A program made the position numbers and the translations under genes. The notes beneath the pieces were generated by a model that saw only the letters and a list, made by a program, of their open reading frames with translations, searched no databases and was not told the origin of the DNA. Shown here one piece after another: positions 1 through 10,429 of a stretch of 64,000 nt of DNA (its first letter is position 1; every line of letters starts with the position of its first letter). The DNA comes from Melieria omissa (Eukaryota; Arthropoda; Insecta; Diptera; Ulidiidae), in NCBI GenBank assembly GCA_963971225.1, contig OZ020270.1, positions 806,001 through 870,000 of the forward strand. The letters are read 5' to 3'.

Positions 1-2
1 AA

Positions 3-467
3 TGTTACGAATACTACGTCTAGTGGGCTGTCACGTATCACTGGATTGTGCAATTTGAAAATGAAACACAGTCAGTTTCTTAAATGCAGACAATAAAATA
101 AACCAACAGTCACTTTATTATTCACAGTTTTGATTATCCACAGTTTTACACTTTACTGTTCGTACACTTAAGTATTTTCTTAATTACTCCGTGTGGCAAC
201 TTCACTTGTCAAAACCAGACTGACTCGCTGCGCCGCATCCGGCTGCCTTTTATACCTGCCAGGCCATCGCGCAGATCGTTCCCGCACATTCCGGAGTGGA
301 CTAAAAGTTTCCATCATTGCCAGGTTGGACTAAAAGTTATTATCGCGGCCGTCGTTGCCAGATTGGACTAGAAGTTACCATCGCGGCCGTCGTTGCCAGA
401 TTGGATTATAGCACGGCACGTAGCGGCAGGGTTGCTTTGCACAGCGACAGACTGTCTTATCGTTACA
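3..467 (-). mobile_element. BEL/Pao-type LTR (minus orientation)
   Basis: On the minus strand this block starts TGTAACGA and ends TCGTAACA. It is a shorter relative of the plus-strand solo LTR at 42094-43221, sharing the TATA-box stretch TATAAAAGGCAGCC and both ends. The sequence right of it begins ATATG; only two bases (AA) lie to its left, so a target duplication cannot be tested. It follows a broken BEL gag on the same strand, so it may be that element's 3' LTR after an internal deletion, or an independent solo LTR. No clear polypurine tract precedes it, which slightly favours a solo LTR. Confidence 0.75.
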
Positions 468-537
468 ATATGTAAACCAATAGCGGATCCCAATTGTCAG
501 TGTCTACGGCCTGAGAATTGAGAACAGACAGACAATT

Positions 538-1350
538 ATTTATTGTGTTTTGGATCCGCTGTAGTGCCTCAAGAGGGTATTAGTAGTATTCAAGAGGGAT
601 CTAATTTGAGTATCAACGAGTATGCGTTTATTTTCGAAGCGGAATCTAGGGCTTCCCACGCGAGTCCGAAATTCTCATCGGTTAATGCATATTGCTTTAC
701 AATAGCACCGGCTGTACCTTGCGTCTTGTATCGGAGGTGATACAATTTTTGGGCTGGAGTGAGCTGCGGGTGGTCAATGTAAACCGCAGTAAACATGTCT
801 CGGAAAGACGGCCACTGCTCATAGCCCCCGAAGAAGGTTTCGGTATCACAAGGCGGAACTTGTAGGCAAATGAAGGGGGTATTTGCTGGTTCTAGGGGTC
901 GAACTGAGTTTGGAACATCTCAATGATGTCCAACATCTGAGCCATGCACAACTCATACTGGTCTGTGCAGGCGTCGATCTTTTGCCTAACCGACTCTTTG
1001 AAACCGTCGGGCTGGCTGTTGTCTTCAGCAATGAAGACTGCCTCATGTGCGCGCATAAGCCTCTCCCATTGAGCTTGCAAATTTTTTTGCTTAATTTCGA
1101 CCATCGATTTGGTCAAATCGTCAATGGGAGCCGATGAAAACTTTGTGCATAATTGCACGAGTCTATCGGACTCGAAAATAAATTTTGCAACACTGGGATC
1201 GGTTGCTTTCGGACTAGGGTGTTTGGAGCGGGTCTTGAGTGGCTCCCGAGTGACAGGAACTGTCAAACGTGCATTTGATGATTTTGTGTGTCTGGAGGAA
1301 GGAGTCTCCATGGTGAAAAGTTGTCGTTTGGGTGATCGCTCAGCAGGCAT
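538..1350 (-). pseudogene. BEL/Pao gag fragment (DUF1759-type), frameshifted
   Basis: The minus strand encodes a BEL/Pao Gag N-terminal half, in which Gag would form the retrotransposon particle. It starts at an ATG at 1350 (MPAERSPKRQ), runs open to about 892, then continues in other frames. One piece holds the family hallmark GYEQWPSFRDMFTAVYIDHP and then LYHLRYKTQG (about 796-700). A further frame change near 650 leads into FENKRILVD before a stop near 540. At least two frameshifts are needed. Zinc knuckles, protease, RT and integrase are all missing; the LTR at 3-467 follows directly. It is related to, but clearly diverged from, the gag at 16612-18363. Confidence 0.8.
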
Positions 1351-1636
1351 TTTGGTCAGAAAAGCTCGACAAAGGGTAAAAGGTTTGAATAAATATATGT
1401 GTATAGGGTATTGGGAAAATAGACGTGTAGTCTTACCGCGTCCGCGCGAACGATATTTGAAAATGGGAAGCGTTGAGAATGGGGCAATTCGTTAAAACGA
1501 ATTTGAACACTTGTCGAGCAACAAATAAATAAATAAATAAAAAATTTTACACTTGTGTAAGTAAATGTGTAGGGAAATATATATGTATGGGTAATAAATA
1601 GAAATGTGAAAATGGGAATTGAGCAAAATTTGTGTA
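1351..1636 (-). other. Probable BEL leader, AT-rich repeats
   Basis: No gene is visible. The stretch has degenerate units like atgtgtatagggaataaat and a (aaat)n run at about 1525-1545. The same type of sequence resumes after the mariner (8666-8682) and after the Helitron (11339-11630), showing that both elements inserted into one repeat-rich block. Upstream of gag on the minus strand it would be untranslated leader (inference). Confidence 0.5.
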
Positions 1637-1667
1637 TAACACTTCGTTCAATAATGTGTGTGACTAA

Positions 1668-2637
1668 CTAATTAAAACACATTTTTTTGCCAAAATTCGA
1701 CAGGGGACAATCATTCCAACGCTTTTCCAATCTTTCGATACCGCCTTTGTAGAACGATTTTTCTTTGCCTTTAAAATAGGCGTTAGTTTCGGCGATTACT
1801 TCATCATTTGAGCCAAATCTCTCACCACGGAGCATCTTTTTGAGGTCTGCGAAGAGCCAGTAGTCGCTGGGGGCCAGATCTGGAGAATACGGGGGATGAG
1901 GAAGCAATTCGAAGCCCAATTCATGCATTTTTGCCATCGTTTTCATCGACTTGTGACACGGTGCATTGTCTTGGTGAAACAACACTTTTTTCTTCTTCAT
2001 TGATTGTTTTCCCTTTCTCAAGATAGTCGATGAATATTATTCCGTGCACATCCCAAAATACTGACGCCATAACCTTGCCAGCCGATGTTTGTGCCTTTGG
2101 ACGCTTTGGGCGGCTTTCATCGGTTGCATGCCACTCAGCAGACTGCCGATTTGACTCTGGAGTGAAATGGTGGATCCATGTTTCATCCATTGTGATGTAC
2201 CGACGCAAAAACTCCGACTTGTTGCGCGTAAACATGTCCAAACAGCTCTTTGAATCATCGATTCGTTGTTGTTTTTGCTCCGGTGTGAGCAAACGCGGCA
2301 CCCATTTCGAAAACACCTTTTTCATAACCAAATGTTCGTGTATTATGGTGTGTACACTGCCTGCTGATATCTTTAGAATGTCAGCAATCTCCCCCACTTT
2401 CACTTTACGGTCGGACATAATGATTTTCAGTGGTTTTTCAACGTTTTCCGGAATAACAGCGTCATTTGGCCGTCCAGTAGATAGAATGTCATCGGTGTCT
2501 GTACGACCACGTTTGAATTCGGCATACCAATAACGAATGGTTCTTTTTGATGAAGCAGAGTCCGAATAATGTTTTTCAAGCCATTCCTGGCATTGAACAG
2601 TATTTTTATTCATTAAAAAACAATGATAAATCAGCAC
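1668..2637 (-). pseudogene. mariner transposase (DD34D), broken
   Basis: A mariner transposase cuts and pastes the element at TA sites. The N-terminal helix-turn-helix region and the catalytic landmarks MDETWIHH, HQDNAPCH and YSPDLAPSDYW are readable, giving the D,D34D triad of the Mos1-like group. Lesions: the expected initiation codon has become ATT in the AATTAATTCAAAG context near 2655, and about 64 bp are missing near 2010 compared with copy B, which shifts the frame between KGKTIN and the HQDN segment. The protein is therefore split across two frames (to about 2005, then 2021-1668). Confidence 0.93.
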
Positions 2638-2750
2638 ACGGAATTGCTTTGAATTAATTTTTTTTGAAAACTCAAAAGTAGTGTCAGTTAAAGCACTGTA
2701 ACTTGTAAACTAATGGTCGGATTGACATATAATTTTGACAGTAAGCCTAA

Positions 2751-3184
2751 TACCCGTGACAGACATGTAGTACAAAAATCCTGCTAGTACAAAAAACCAA
2801 TGTCTGTCATCGGTTTTTTCAACTTTTGTTCGAAAGCAACTGGATTTTTGTACTACAATCATAGTACAAAAATCCAGTAGAATACCACGAACAGGAATGG
2901 GATTTTTCAGTTTACTACAAAGGGAACCGACTGGAATAGAAACGGAACATACAGCAAAGCTTAAACCGCTTTAAGCTCTTAAAGCTCTTCGTTGACAACC
3001 TCACTGCAGGAATAGAGAATGAACAGAAAATATATTTCCGTTATTTTTAAATTTGTTTTCGCCGCTGTCAAAATGTACTACGTAGTACAAAAACCAAGTG
3101 TGTGTCAGCATGCTAGTATGGGTTTTTTAGAGCTTTGATTGTAGTATTCTTCGTAGTACAAAAATCCTATGTCTGTCAGCAGTA
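2751..3184. mobile_element. 434-bp MITE with TAA target duplication
   Basis: The ends are imperfect inverted repeats, TACCCGTGACAGACAT and TACTGCTGACAGACAT (13 of 16 match). TAA stands on both sides (2748-2750 and 3185-3187). Copy B of the mariner lacks the insert, so the borders are exact. Subterminal GTAGTACAAAAATCC motifs recur in both orientations. There is no coding capacity. A 3-bp TAA duplication suggests PIF/Harbinger, though a TA-targeting Tc1/mariner MITE is not excluded. Confidence 0.85.
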
Positions 3185-3554
3185 TAAAAAGGTTCACAAT
3201 TTCGAAATATTGATTTAGTATTAGTTTTTTTTTTTTTTTTTTTTTTTATATTTAACGAGGAGGAAGCATCGAAAGCCTAACCCCGTCAGTGTGAGACTTT
3301 AACACACTAAACCTCCTCACGTCAGATGCCGGTTACCCCTCCGGACACTACCGTCAAGTTTTTCGTCGGAGGGCGGATTTGAGCACTAGGCTCGAAGTTC
3401 GTCACTGATCCCGTGCTGTTCGTCTCAAGTTGCACTTACCTCCCATCTGTCCATAAACTAAGCCACCCTGTTTAGTTCGTCAACCCTTCCTCCCGATCGG
3501 CGCTATGTCCCGTTTGTTTGTCTCCGTACTGAAAAACGTTCGTCTATGACGTAC

Positions 3555-5492
3555 TCAGTGGGCTTCAGCTGCTTGGCCGGAAGTGCGACGACGCTGTTCG
3601 GATTTCCTGAGCTCGTGGTGGATATGTACCGCCGCATCGCTCACCGCATCCCATATTGACTGCGAGCTTATCATCAGTGCCGTAAGATTTTGCGGGCTTA
3701 TCTCCTCTTCCGCAAGAGAATTCACGCGGTCTCGAACTGCCGCAAATCGAGGGCAGTGGAACAACACGTGATTAGCGTCTTCGAGTACTTGGCAATTTGG
3801 GCATAGCGGCGAATCGTCGTGCCCGAACCGAAACAAGTAGCTCCGGAAAGCTCCATGGCCAGTGAGCAGTTGGGTTAGGTGAAAGTTTAATTCGCCGTGG
3901 GTGCGCTGCACCCATTCCGCAATATTGGGGATTAGTGCGTGTGTCCACCTGCCCTTCGATGAGTTGTTCCACCGTTCCTGCCAGCTGTAGAGTGACGCCG
4001 CTCTCTCCACCGTCGCTCTGCTGCTAGAGGACCCACTGTGCTCTTTGTGGCTATGCAGCCTTCTGCACTCATCAGCCAGGATGTCAACCGGGACCATTCC
4101 TGCCAGCACTTGCGCTGCTTCGTCTGACGTCGTGCGGAAAGCGCTGATTACTCTCAATGCGGCGAGTCTGTAGACGCTCTGAAGCTGCCGCCTATTCGCT
4201 TTTACTCGCAGCGACGGGGCCCAGACAGGTGCGGCGTATAGCAGCACCGAGCTAATTACTTTTGACAGTAGAAGCCTTCTGCTGCTCCTTGGCCCGCCCA
4301 AATTGGGGAGCATCCTTGAGAGCGCACTACATACTCTTGCGGCCTTCTGTGCAGTGAGCTCCGCGTGGTGTCTGTAGCTCAGTCTGTCGTCAATGATCAC
4401 GCCAAGGTACCTCAAGTATCTCTGAGATACAATGGTGCAGCTGCCAACCGTAAAGGTTGCAGTTTCGGGCTTCTTCCGGCTACTGATTAGCACCGCCTCC
4501 GTCTTCTCCTGTGCCAGCGACAGACCGACGTCTTCGAGCCACTGCCTTATTATGTCGATAGCCGAGTTCGCATTCGATTCGACCTGCGCCAAGTGCTTTG
4601 CCACCACCGTTAAGGCCACGTCATCCGCAAAGCCAATGATCTCCACCCCCTCTGGGTATGGGAGCTTGAAGATGTCATTGTACATGATATTCCACAGGGT
4701 TGGTCCTAAAACGGACCCTTGTGGAACACCTGCTGTGACCATATATTCTTTAGGCCCCTCGTCGCTGTCGTACCGGAGGACTCTATTACAAAAGTAATTC
4801 TCGATGATTTTGAAGAGGTAAGCTGGGACGCCCATGTCTCTAACCGCCGATAGCATGACATCCCATCGCGCGGTGTTAAAGGCGTTGCGGATGTCAAGGG
4901 TAATGATGGCGCAGTAGCGCTTCGCTCCTCCCTTCCATCTTTTGCCCGCTATGGCACTGGTGGCAATGGCGACCGCCATGTTGATGGCATCGATCGTGGA
5001 GCGCTTTCGCCTAAAACCAAATTGGCGTTGGGATAAGCCCCCTTCCGCTTCCGTATACCGAAGTAGCCTATTTAAAATGATGCGCTCCAATAGCTTCCCC
5101 AGTGTATCCAACAGGCAAATAGGGCGATAAACCTGAGGAGTTCCGGGGGGTTTTCCTGGCTTTGGAAGCAGCACCAGATTTTGCGTTTTCCATCTGTCCG
5201 GAAATACGCCTTGCTCCAAGCACAGCTGCAGCACGTGCGCTATTTCCGCCGGATGCGCGTATATGGCCAGTTTCAGCGCCTTGTTTGGGATGCCGTCAGG
5301 GCCAGGTGCTTTACGGTCCCCAATCCGTTTACAGGCTGACAAGATCTCGTCTGCCGTCACGTCTTCCACGTCATTCATGGCTACAGTCACACAGGGTGCG
5401 CTGTCTGTTTTGCGGTGAGGAAACAGGGTCCGAACAATGTTTGCCAGAAGTTCTGGGCACTTCTCTTGAGGCGCGCTTGCGGTTTTTGCCAT
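3555..5492 (-). pseudogene. LINE ORF2, reverse transcriptase part (after frameshift)
   Basis: The 645-residue open frame covers the reverse transcriptase and C-terminal domain of ORF2, which copies the element RNA at the nicked target. Visible: DRKAPGPDGIPNKALK, the palm segment AGVPQGSVLGPTLWNIMYND, the catalytic FADDVALTV, YLGVIIDDRLSY in the thumb, and a C-terminal CCHC-like cluster CPNCQVLEDANHVLFHC. It ends at 3555 before a 3' UTR of about 330 bp. It overlaps the endonuclease frame between 5387 and 5492. A single-base indel somewhere around 5490-5510 best explains the split, so the enzyme would be truncated unless frameshifting rescues it. Confidence 0.92.
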
Positions 5493-6529
5493 ACGGATAA
5501 CGGATTTGTATCAGCATCCTCGCACAGTTTCTCGAAGGCCTCTTTTTTGCTCCGGCGAATTTCGTCTCGCAGCTTCTTGCGTTGTTCTTTGTATTTAAGA
5601 CGCAGGACTTCACGCTCTGCGTCGTTTCGGCACCTCTGATAGCGACGTCTTGCATGCAGGCACTCTGCTCTGAGCTGCCTGATGTTTTCGCTCCACCAAT
5701 ACATCGGTGTACGTTTTGCCACTTTGGCTACCCTGGGCATCGACGCATCGCAGGCTTTCGTTATGCTGGTGACCAGCTTATCCGCCGCAGATCTGGCGTC
5801 CAGCTCGCCGCAGAGTGCTATGGTTTCATTTAGCACTTCACGAAACAGTTCGGCGTCCAGCGCACTCACTTTCCACCCCCGCCGGGTGTTACTCGCCGTC
5901 GGTGGATCTCCGGTGGCATGCCTATCAATGTCATAAATCAGCGCCTGATGGTCGCTGTGGGTGTAGCGTTCGCTTACACGCCAGGATATGCGTCTACATA
6001 GGCTGCTGCTCACGAACGTAATGTCAATGACCGACGATTTGTGGCCTTTGCGGAATGTGCTCGTGCTACCCACATTGGCAAGCACTACGTCGAGTGTTGC
6101 GAAGGATTCCAGAACAGCCGCGCCTCTTGCGTTCGTCCTTTTGCTGCCCCATTCTGTCGACCAGGCGTTAAAATCTCCTGCAATTACCACAGGATATCTG
6201 TGCCTTGCCGAGTTAACGATATCGTCCAGTAGCGCTTGGAATTCTATAAATGGCAGACTCGGTGGGGCGTAGCAGCTACATATGTGGATTCCACCAATTT
6301 TTGTCCACACAAAGCCATCATTTGCTTGCTGGTTCGCCTCCTGGAGCGGGTAGTTGCCGCATGCCCACACGGCCGCTTTTCCCGAGCGATCATGAGCCCA
6401 CACACTGCTATCTGTGGTTTTGTATGGCTCTGAGGTGATTGCTACATCGGCTTCTAATTCGCTCACAGTCTGCTTTAGCAGGTCCTGCGCTGCCTCGCAA
6501 TTGTTCAAATTTATTTGTATGAACCTCAT
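5387..6529 (-). pseudogene. LINE ORF2, apurinic-type endonuclease part
   Basis: This is the N-terminal part of ORF2, starting at an ATG (6529) that overlaps the ORF1 stop codon as ATGA. That layout fits coupled termination and re-initiation. It encodes an exonuclease/endonuclease/phosphatase-fold endonuclease that nicks target DNA. Visible: INLNNCEAAQ at the N-terminus, TSEPYK, the catalytic IAGDFNAWSTEWGS, VIDITFVSS and the terminal YTHSDHQALIYD. The frame runs out near 5387, about 100 bp after the downstream RT frame has opened, so one indel separates the two domains. Confidence 0.92.
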
Positions 6530-8169
6530 TTCGATTTAACGGATAACGCTCTTTGGTAGGCAGGGCACCTGCTACTTCCGGTGATATGTTTCGTATCCGC
6601 TCTTTCTGTTTGGCTGCAGATTAAACATTTTGGCTCATTTGCACAATCGCGTAGAGAATGACCCTCCTTTCCACACCTTCGACACAAATTTGAGCGATCG
6701 CAGCTTTTGCATTCTTTCGCCAGGTGACCAAAGTCAAGACAGCGGAAGCAGCGAGTTGGCTGCGGGTTAATTTCCCTTAGCCTGCACACCACCCAACCAA
6801 CTTTAAGTTTGCCTTTTTCGAGCAATGCGTTTGCCATTTTCGCTGGTAGGACAATATGTGCTGTCTGCGTGTTGCCATAAGCTAGTCGAAGGCTTTTGAC
6901 TGCAGCTTCACTCACATCATGAAAACCAAATTGCTCGTGGATGGCTTGCACTATGTCCTCTTTGGTAGTGACCTCGTCTAGGTCTTTGCACATTATACCC
7001 ACGTTATGCGTGAGCGCTCTCACTTCCGCTTCCTCTCCCAGCGTTTTGCGCACCATGTCGCAAAAAGTTTCGTTGTCGCCTTCACCATTTGTGCCCAATT
7101 GCAGCAACATTTCTCCCTTCTGCGTTTTCCGGATCCGGTTAACGCGATTGCCAAGTTGGGCTAAGCTAGGCTCTGATTTGATTTTCCTCAGAATCTCAGC
7201 ATACGAGCTCTCACCTTTTTTAGAGATAATGAAGGCATCTGGTTTTGGCTTGACCTGCTTCTTCGCCAAAGCAGGCCTCGCCTTGCCATCCCGCACTGTT
7301 TGCGCATATGAGGCACTTCCGCTGCCAGTTTTAGGCATGTTTCCTGTTGCAGCTGGTTTCCGCTTTGCCTTTCGCACCTCTACCCACTCTGCGTCGTCAT
7401 TGGTAGATCGCTGCTCGTCGGAAACAGCAGACATTGTTTGTGCTTTTTCGCCTGGAACTACTCTGCTGCTCTGGCTTAGCTCGCTCATTCGCACTCTTGG
7501 CGAGAGTATGCGGGTTCGCTTGTTCGCAGGCCGTGGAGAAAGCTCACTTGCTTTTCTCAGCCGCTTACCTTGCGCAGCATCGGTGGACGTAGTTGTCTGC
7601 GTTGCTATTGTTTGCCCAGGTTGCTTTGTTGTTGTGTGCTCTTCAGCGGCCTGCTGATACGCTGACGCAACCGCTGCAGCTAAACTTTTCATTTCTTTGT
7701 TTACCCATCTCTGAGCAACCAGCATCTTCATGAGCGCCAGCACGCTGCTGCCCAGCTTGCCGAAGGCAGATTGGGCATCTGGCGAGATTGCTCCGCCTTC
7801 TTTCCAGAAGCTCTCTTCTATAATACTGGAAAGCTCTCTCCCCACCGATGGAGAAGTTCCCGTGTCCGAGTCCACCTCGTTGAGGTGGATCGTGCTAGGT
7901 ACGCCTGCTATGCACTTAGTTGCTTGGCTCTCCCCGTTCGGCTTGGTTGTGCGTTTGCGTATGGGTGAGCGCTGCATTTTTGAGCTTCGGGCAAACGCAG
8001 CTGCACCATCTTCGGTATCTGTTGACACATCGCTAGTAATATGAGCACTTACCGTCGCTGTGTTGTTCGTGCTTAGCAAGCAGCGCTTACTCGCTCGCTC
8101 ACCACCAGCAGCATCCGCCATTTCACCACGCTGCTGAGCTTCACCACGCCGAGGTGAAAAGCTGCTCAT
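6526..8169 (-). CDS. LINE ORF1 (Gag-like RNA-binding protein)
   Basis: An intact 547-residue ORF encodes the nucleic-acid chaperone that coats LINE RNA. The N-terminal ~320 residues are low-complexity and rich in S, K and T. The C-terminal third has a folded domain (QLGNRVNRIRKTQKGEMLLQ onward) followed by three zinc knuckles typical of R1- and I-type ORF1: CFRCLDFGHLAKEC, CRRCGKEGHSLRDC and a third, CLICSQTERADTKH. The start ATG at 8169 is the first in frame after a 434-bp 5' UTR. Its stop overlaps the ORF2 ATG. It is the longest intact protein in the window apart from the frameshifted ORF2. Confidence 0.9.
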   Translation of the reverse strand: MSSFSPRRGEAQQRGEMADAAGGERASKRCLLSTNNTATVSAHITSDVSTDTEDGAAAFARSSKMQRSPIRKRTTKPNGESQATKCIAGVPSTIHLNEVDSDTGTSPSVGRELSSIIEESFWKEGGAISPDAQSAFGKLGSSVLALMKMLVAQRWVNKEMKSLAAAVASAYQQAAEEHTTTKQPGQTIATQTTTSTDAAQGKRLRKASELSPRPANKRTRILSPRVRMSELSQSSRVVPGEKAQTMSAVSDEQRSTNDDAEWVEVRKAKRKPAATGNMPKTGSGSASYAQTVRDGKARPALAKKQVKPKPDAFIISKKGESSYAEILRKIKSEPSLAQLGNRVNRIRKTQKGEMLLQLGTNGEGDNETFCDMVRKTLGEEAEVRALTHNVGIMCKDLDEVTTKEDIVQAIHEQFGFHDVSEAAVKSLRLAYGNTQTAHIVLPAKMANALLEKGKLKVGWVVCRLREINPQPTRCFRCLDFGHLAKECKSCDRSNLCRRCGKEGHSLRDCANEPKCLICSQTERADTKHITGSSRCPAYQRALSVKSK

Positions 8170-8603
8170 TCTCTGAGCTGCCAGGAATTGTCACCACACA
8201 CTATCAGTAAGCGCTTTAGTCGTGCACAGCACCTTGTGCTGGCCCTTTGCTAGCGCTGTTTAGTGGGTGGTCACTAACCGCTAGTACGTGGCTAAAGCTA
8301 CACTGATAGCACGAATTTGCTGCGAAAAAGCAGCAGCGCAAAAAACAGCTGATTTTCGCGCTATGATGTTGTTGTTGTATTGTTTTTCACTTGTTGGGGC
8401 TTTTGCAGCTGCCAGATTTATAAAACACTTTAAAACCACTATAGTGTCCCGGGTAACACGCACTGTAGGTACACTGCTACGTCACACCTTCGCACGGGTT
8501 CTTAGTGGGTTGTCTGCTGTCCTGCGGCTTCAAAGACACCACCAGAGCAGATTTAATCTGGAGCTCAGAAGTAACACGTCACTCACTCGCGAACTCGCTT
8601 CTG
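8170..8603 (-). promoter_or_regulatory. LINE 5' UTR, presumed internal promoter
   Basis: This lies between the 15-bp duplication and the ORF1 ATG. LINEs of this type carry their promoter inside the 5' UTR, so this is where it should be. I see no element I can name with confidence; the assignment rests on position. Confidence 0.5.
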
Positions 8604-8825
8604 TTGATTTAGTATTAGTGCCGCCATCTATGTGTCAGTCACACACATTATTGAACGAAGTGTTAAGTATGTGTATTGGGAATCGTATATATAAAAAAAC
8701 TTAACCTTCTGTAACGTGCCAGTGTTTGCGAAAACGGCTCATTCTTTCGGGAAAATTTTTTTTATGAGTGATAGAAGATGTCAATGCGGTAGTTTATAGC
8801 GATATTACATGTTTGTACGGCAGGT

Positions 8826-10270
8826 GGGCGTGGCACCTCCCATACAACCTAAATTTTTAATATGGTATATCTTCGGAATTATAAGTCGGACAACATTGAA
8901 CAGTCGGACGCGTTGGACAAAGGGCGTGGCACTTTTTAAATTCCGGTGTTACTTTTGAACTATAGCAGTCACATCAATGACATTCGGTACAAACAAACGA
9001 TTCGGTCGGGTCCCTCGATGGGGGGAATAGGATGGATTTTGGACAAGGGGCGTGGCACCGCCCATACAATTTAACTTTTTAACATAGAAAATCTTCGAAA
9101 TTATAAGTCGGATAGCATTGAAAGTTGGTGTACCGTCATCTCATAGAAGTGTGTTCCTATTGCTAAAATTTAATGGGCGTTGGACAAGAGGCGTGGCACT
9201 TTTTTAATTCCGGTGTTACTTTTGAACTATAGCAGTCACATCAATGACACTCAGTACAAAGTTACCATTTGGTCGTGTCCTTCAACAGGGGAAATGGGGT
9301 GGGTTTTGAACAAGGGGGCGTGGCACCGCCCATACAACTACATTTTTAAATATGGAATATCTTCGAAATGATAAGTCGGACAGCATTGAAATTTGATACA
9401 GTGTCATGGCGTAGACGTGTCGTTCGACCGGTAAAATTTACTAGGCGTTGGACAAGGGGCGTGGCACTTTTTAAAATCCGGTGTAACTTTGGAACTAGAA
9501 CGTTCACTTCAATGACACTCGATACAAACTTACGATTTGGTCATGTCCTTCGGCAGGGGGAATAGGGTGTATTTTGGACAAGGGGGCGTGGCACCGCCAA
9601 TACAACTCAATTCTTTAACATGGAATATCTTCGGAATCATAAGTTACACAGCAATGAAATTCGGTACAGCGTCATGGCGTAGACGTGTCATTCCACCGGT
9701 AGTATTGTATGGGCATTGAAAAAAGGGCGTGGCACTTTTTAAATGGTGAAACTTTGAAACTATAGCGTTCACTTAAATGACACTCGGTACAAACTTATTA
9801 TTAGTTGTGCCCTCCGACAGGGGGAATAGGGTGGGTTTTTGACAAGGGGGCGTGGCACCGCCCATTCAACTACATTCTTTAATAGCTTCAGAATTATAAG
9901 TCGCTCAGCGTTGAAATTTTGTACAACGTCATGGCGTAGACGTATTATTTCACAGGTTTTATTGTATGGGCGTTGGACAAGGGGCGTGGCACTTTATAAA
10001 TTCCGGTGTAACTTTGAAACTATAGCATTCACATCAATGATACTCGGTATCAAGTTATGATTTAGTCGTGTCCTTCGGCAGGGGGAATAAGGTCGATTCT
10101 GGACAAGAGGCGTGGCACCGCCCATACAACTCAACTCTTTAATAAGGAATCTCCTCGGAATTGTTAGCTGCACAGCATTGAAAGTCGGTGTACCGTCGTC
10201 TCATAGATGTGTCATTCTACTAATGAGCTTTGATGGGCGTTTGAAAAGGGGTGTGGCATATTTTTTATGA
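8826..10270 (+). repeat. Tandem array, ~265-bp dimeric units (GGCGTGGCAC)
   Basis: About six units. The landmark GGCGTGGCACC(G/T)CCCAT recurs near 8829, 9051, 9319, 9588, 9851 and 10111, a spacing of about 260-269 bp (the first interval is shorter). Between landmarks lies a second, related one, GGCGTGGCACTTTTT. Each ~265-bp unit is therefore two ~130-bp half units sharing TTGGACAAGGGGCGTGGCAC, a two-level (higher-order) repeat. The units are 80-90% alike by eye. Short ORFs here are by-products. Confidence 0.85.
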
Positions 10271-10429
10271 CCCAACATTTCAGCAGAACTGTAAGTCGCA
10301 AATCAATGAAAGTTGGTACAAACTGTCCATTTAGTAGCACAACTCGACTAGACGAAAGTTGTGCGCATTGGACAAGGGGACTTGGTACCGTCTATATTTT
10401 TTTATACATAGATTGTTTATCCTGACTGA

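Larger units (their letters stand above)
3225..8603 (-). mobile_element. R1-clade non-LTR retrotransposon, near full length
   Basis: A 5.38-kb LINE lies on the minus strand with a perfect 15-bp target duplication TTGATTTAGTATTAG at 3210-3224 and 8604-8618, inside the mariner 5' region. Its 3' end is a poly(A) tract (poly-T at 3225-3247 on the plus strand). Order: 5' UTR 8603-8170, ORF1 8169-6526, ORF2 6529-3555 with one frameshift, and 3' UTR. There is no RNase H domain. The endonuclease start (RFIQINLNNCEAAQ) and RT motifs resemble the R1 group. A 5'-truncated copy is at 12074-12262 and a degenerate relative at 50156-55894. The intact duplication and nearly intact ORFs indicate a young insertion. 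Confidence 0.95.
1639..8663 (-). mobile_element. mariner element, copy A (split by nested insertions)
   Basis: The ends are inverted copies of ACACTTCGTTCAATAATGTG, flanked by TA at 1637-1638 and 8664-8665, the expected mariner target duplication. The mariner itself lies at 1639-2750, 3185-3224 and 8619-8663. The rest is a MITE (2751-3184) and an R1-type LINE (3225-8603) that landed in its 5' untranslated region. The closely related copy B (47646-48938, 1,293 bp) shows the uninterrupted layout and confirms every junction. The transposase is dead. Confidence 0.95.

Noticed and set aside
8940..10060. Open frames inside the GGCGTGGCAC array
   Set aside because: They repeat with the satellite unit and start and stop at unit landmarks; no domain is visible.
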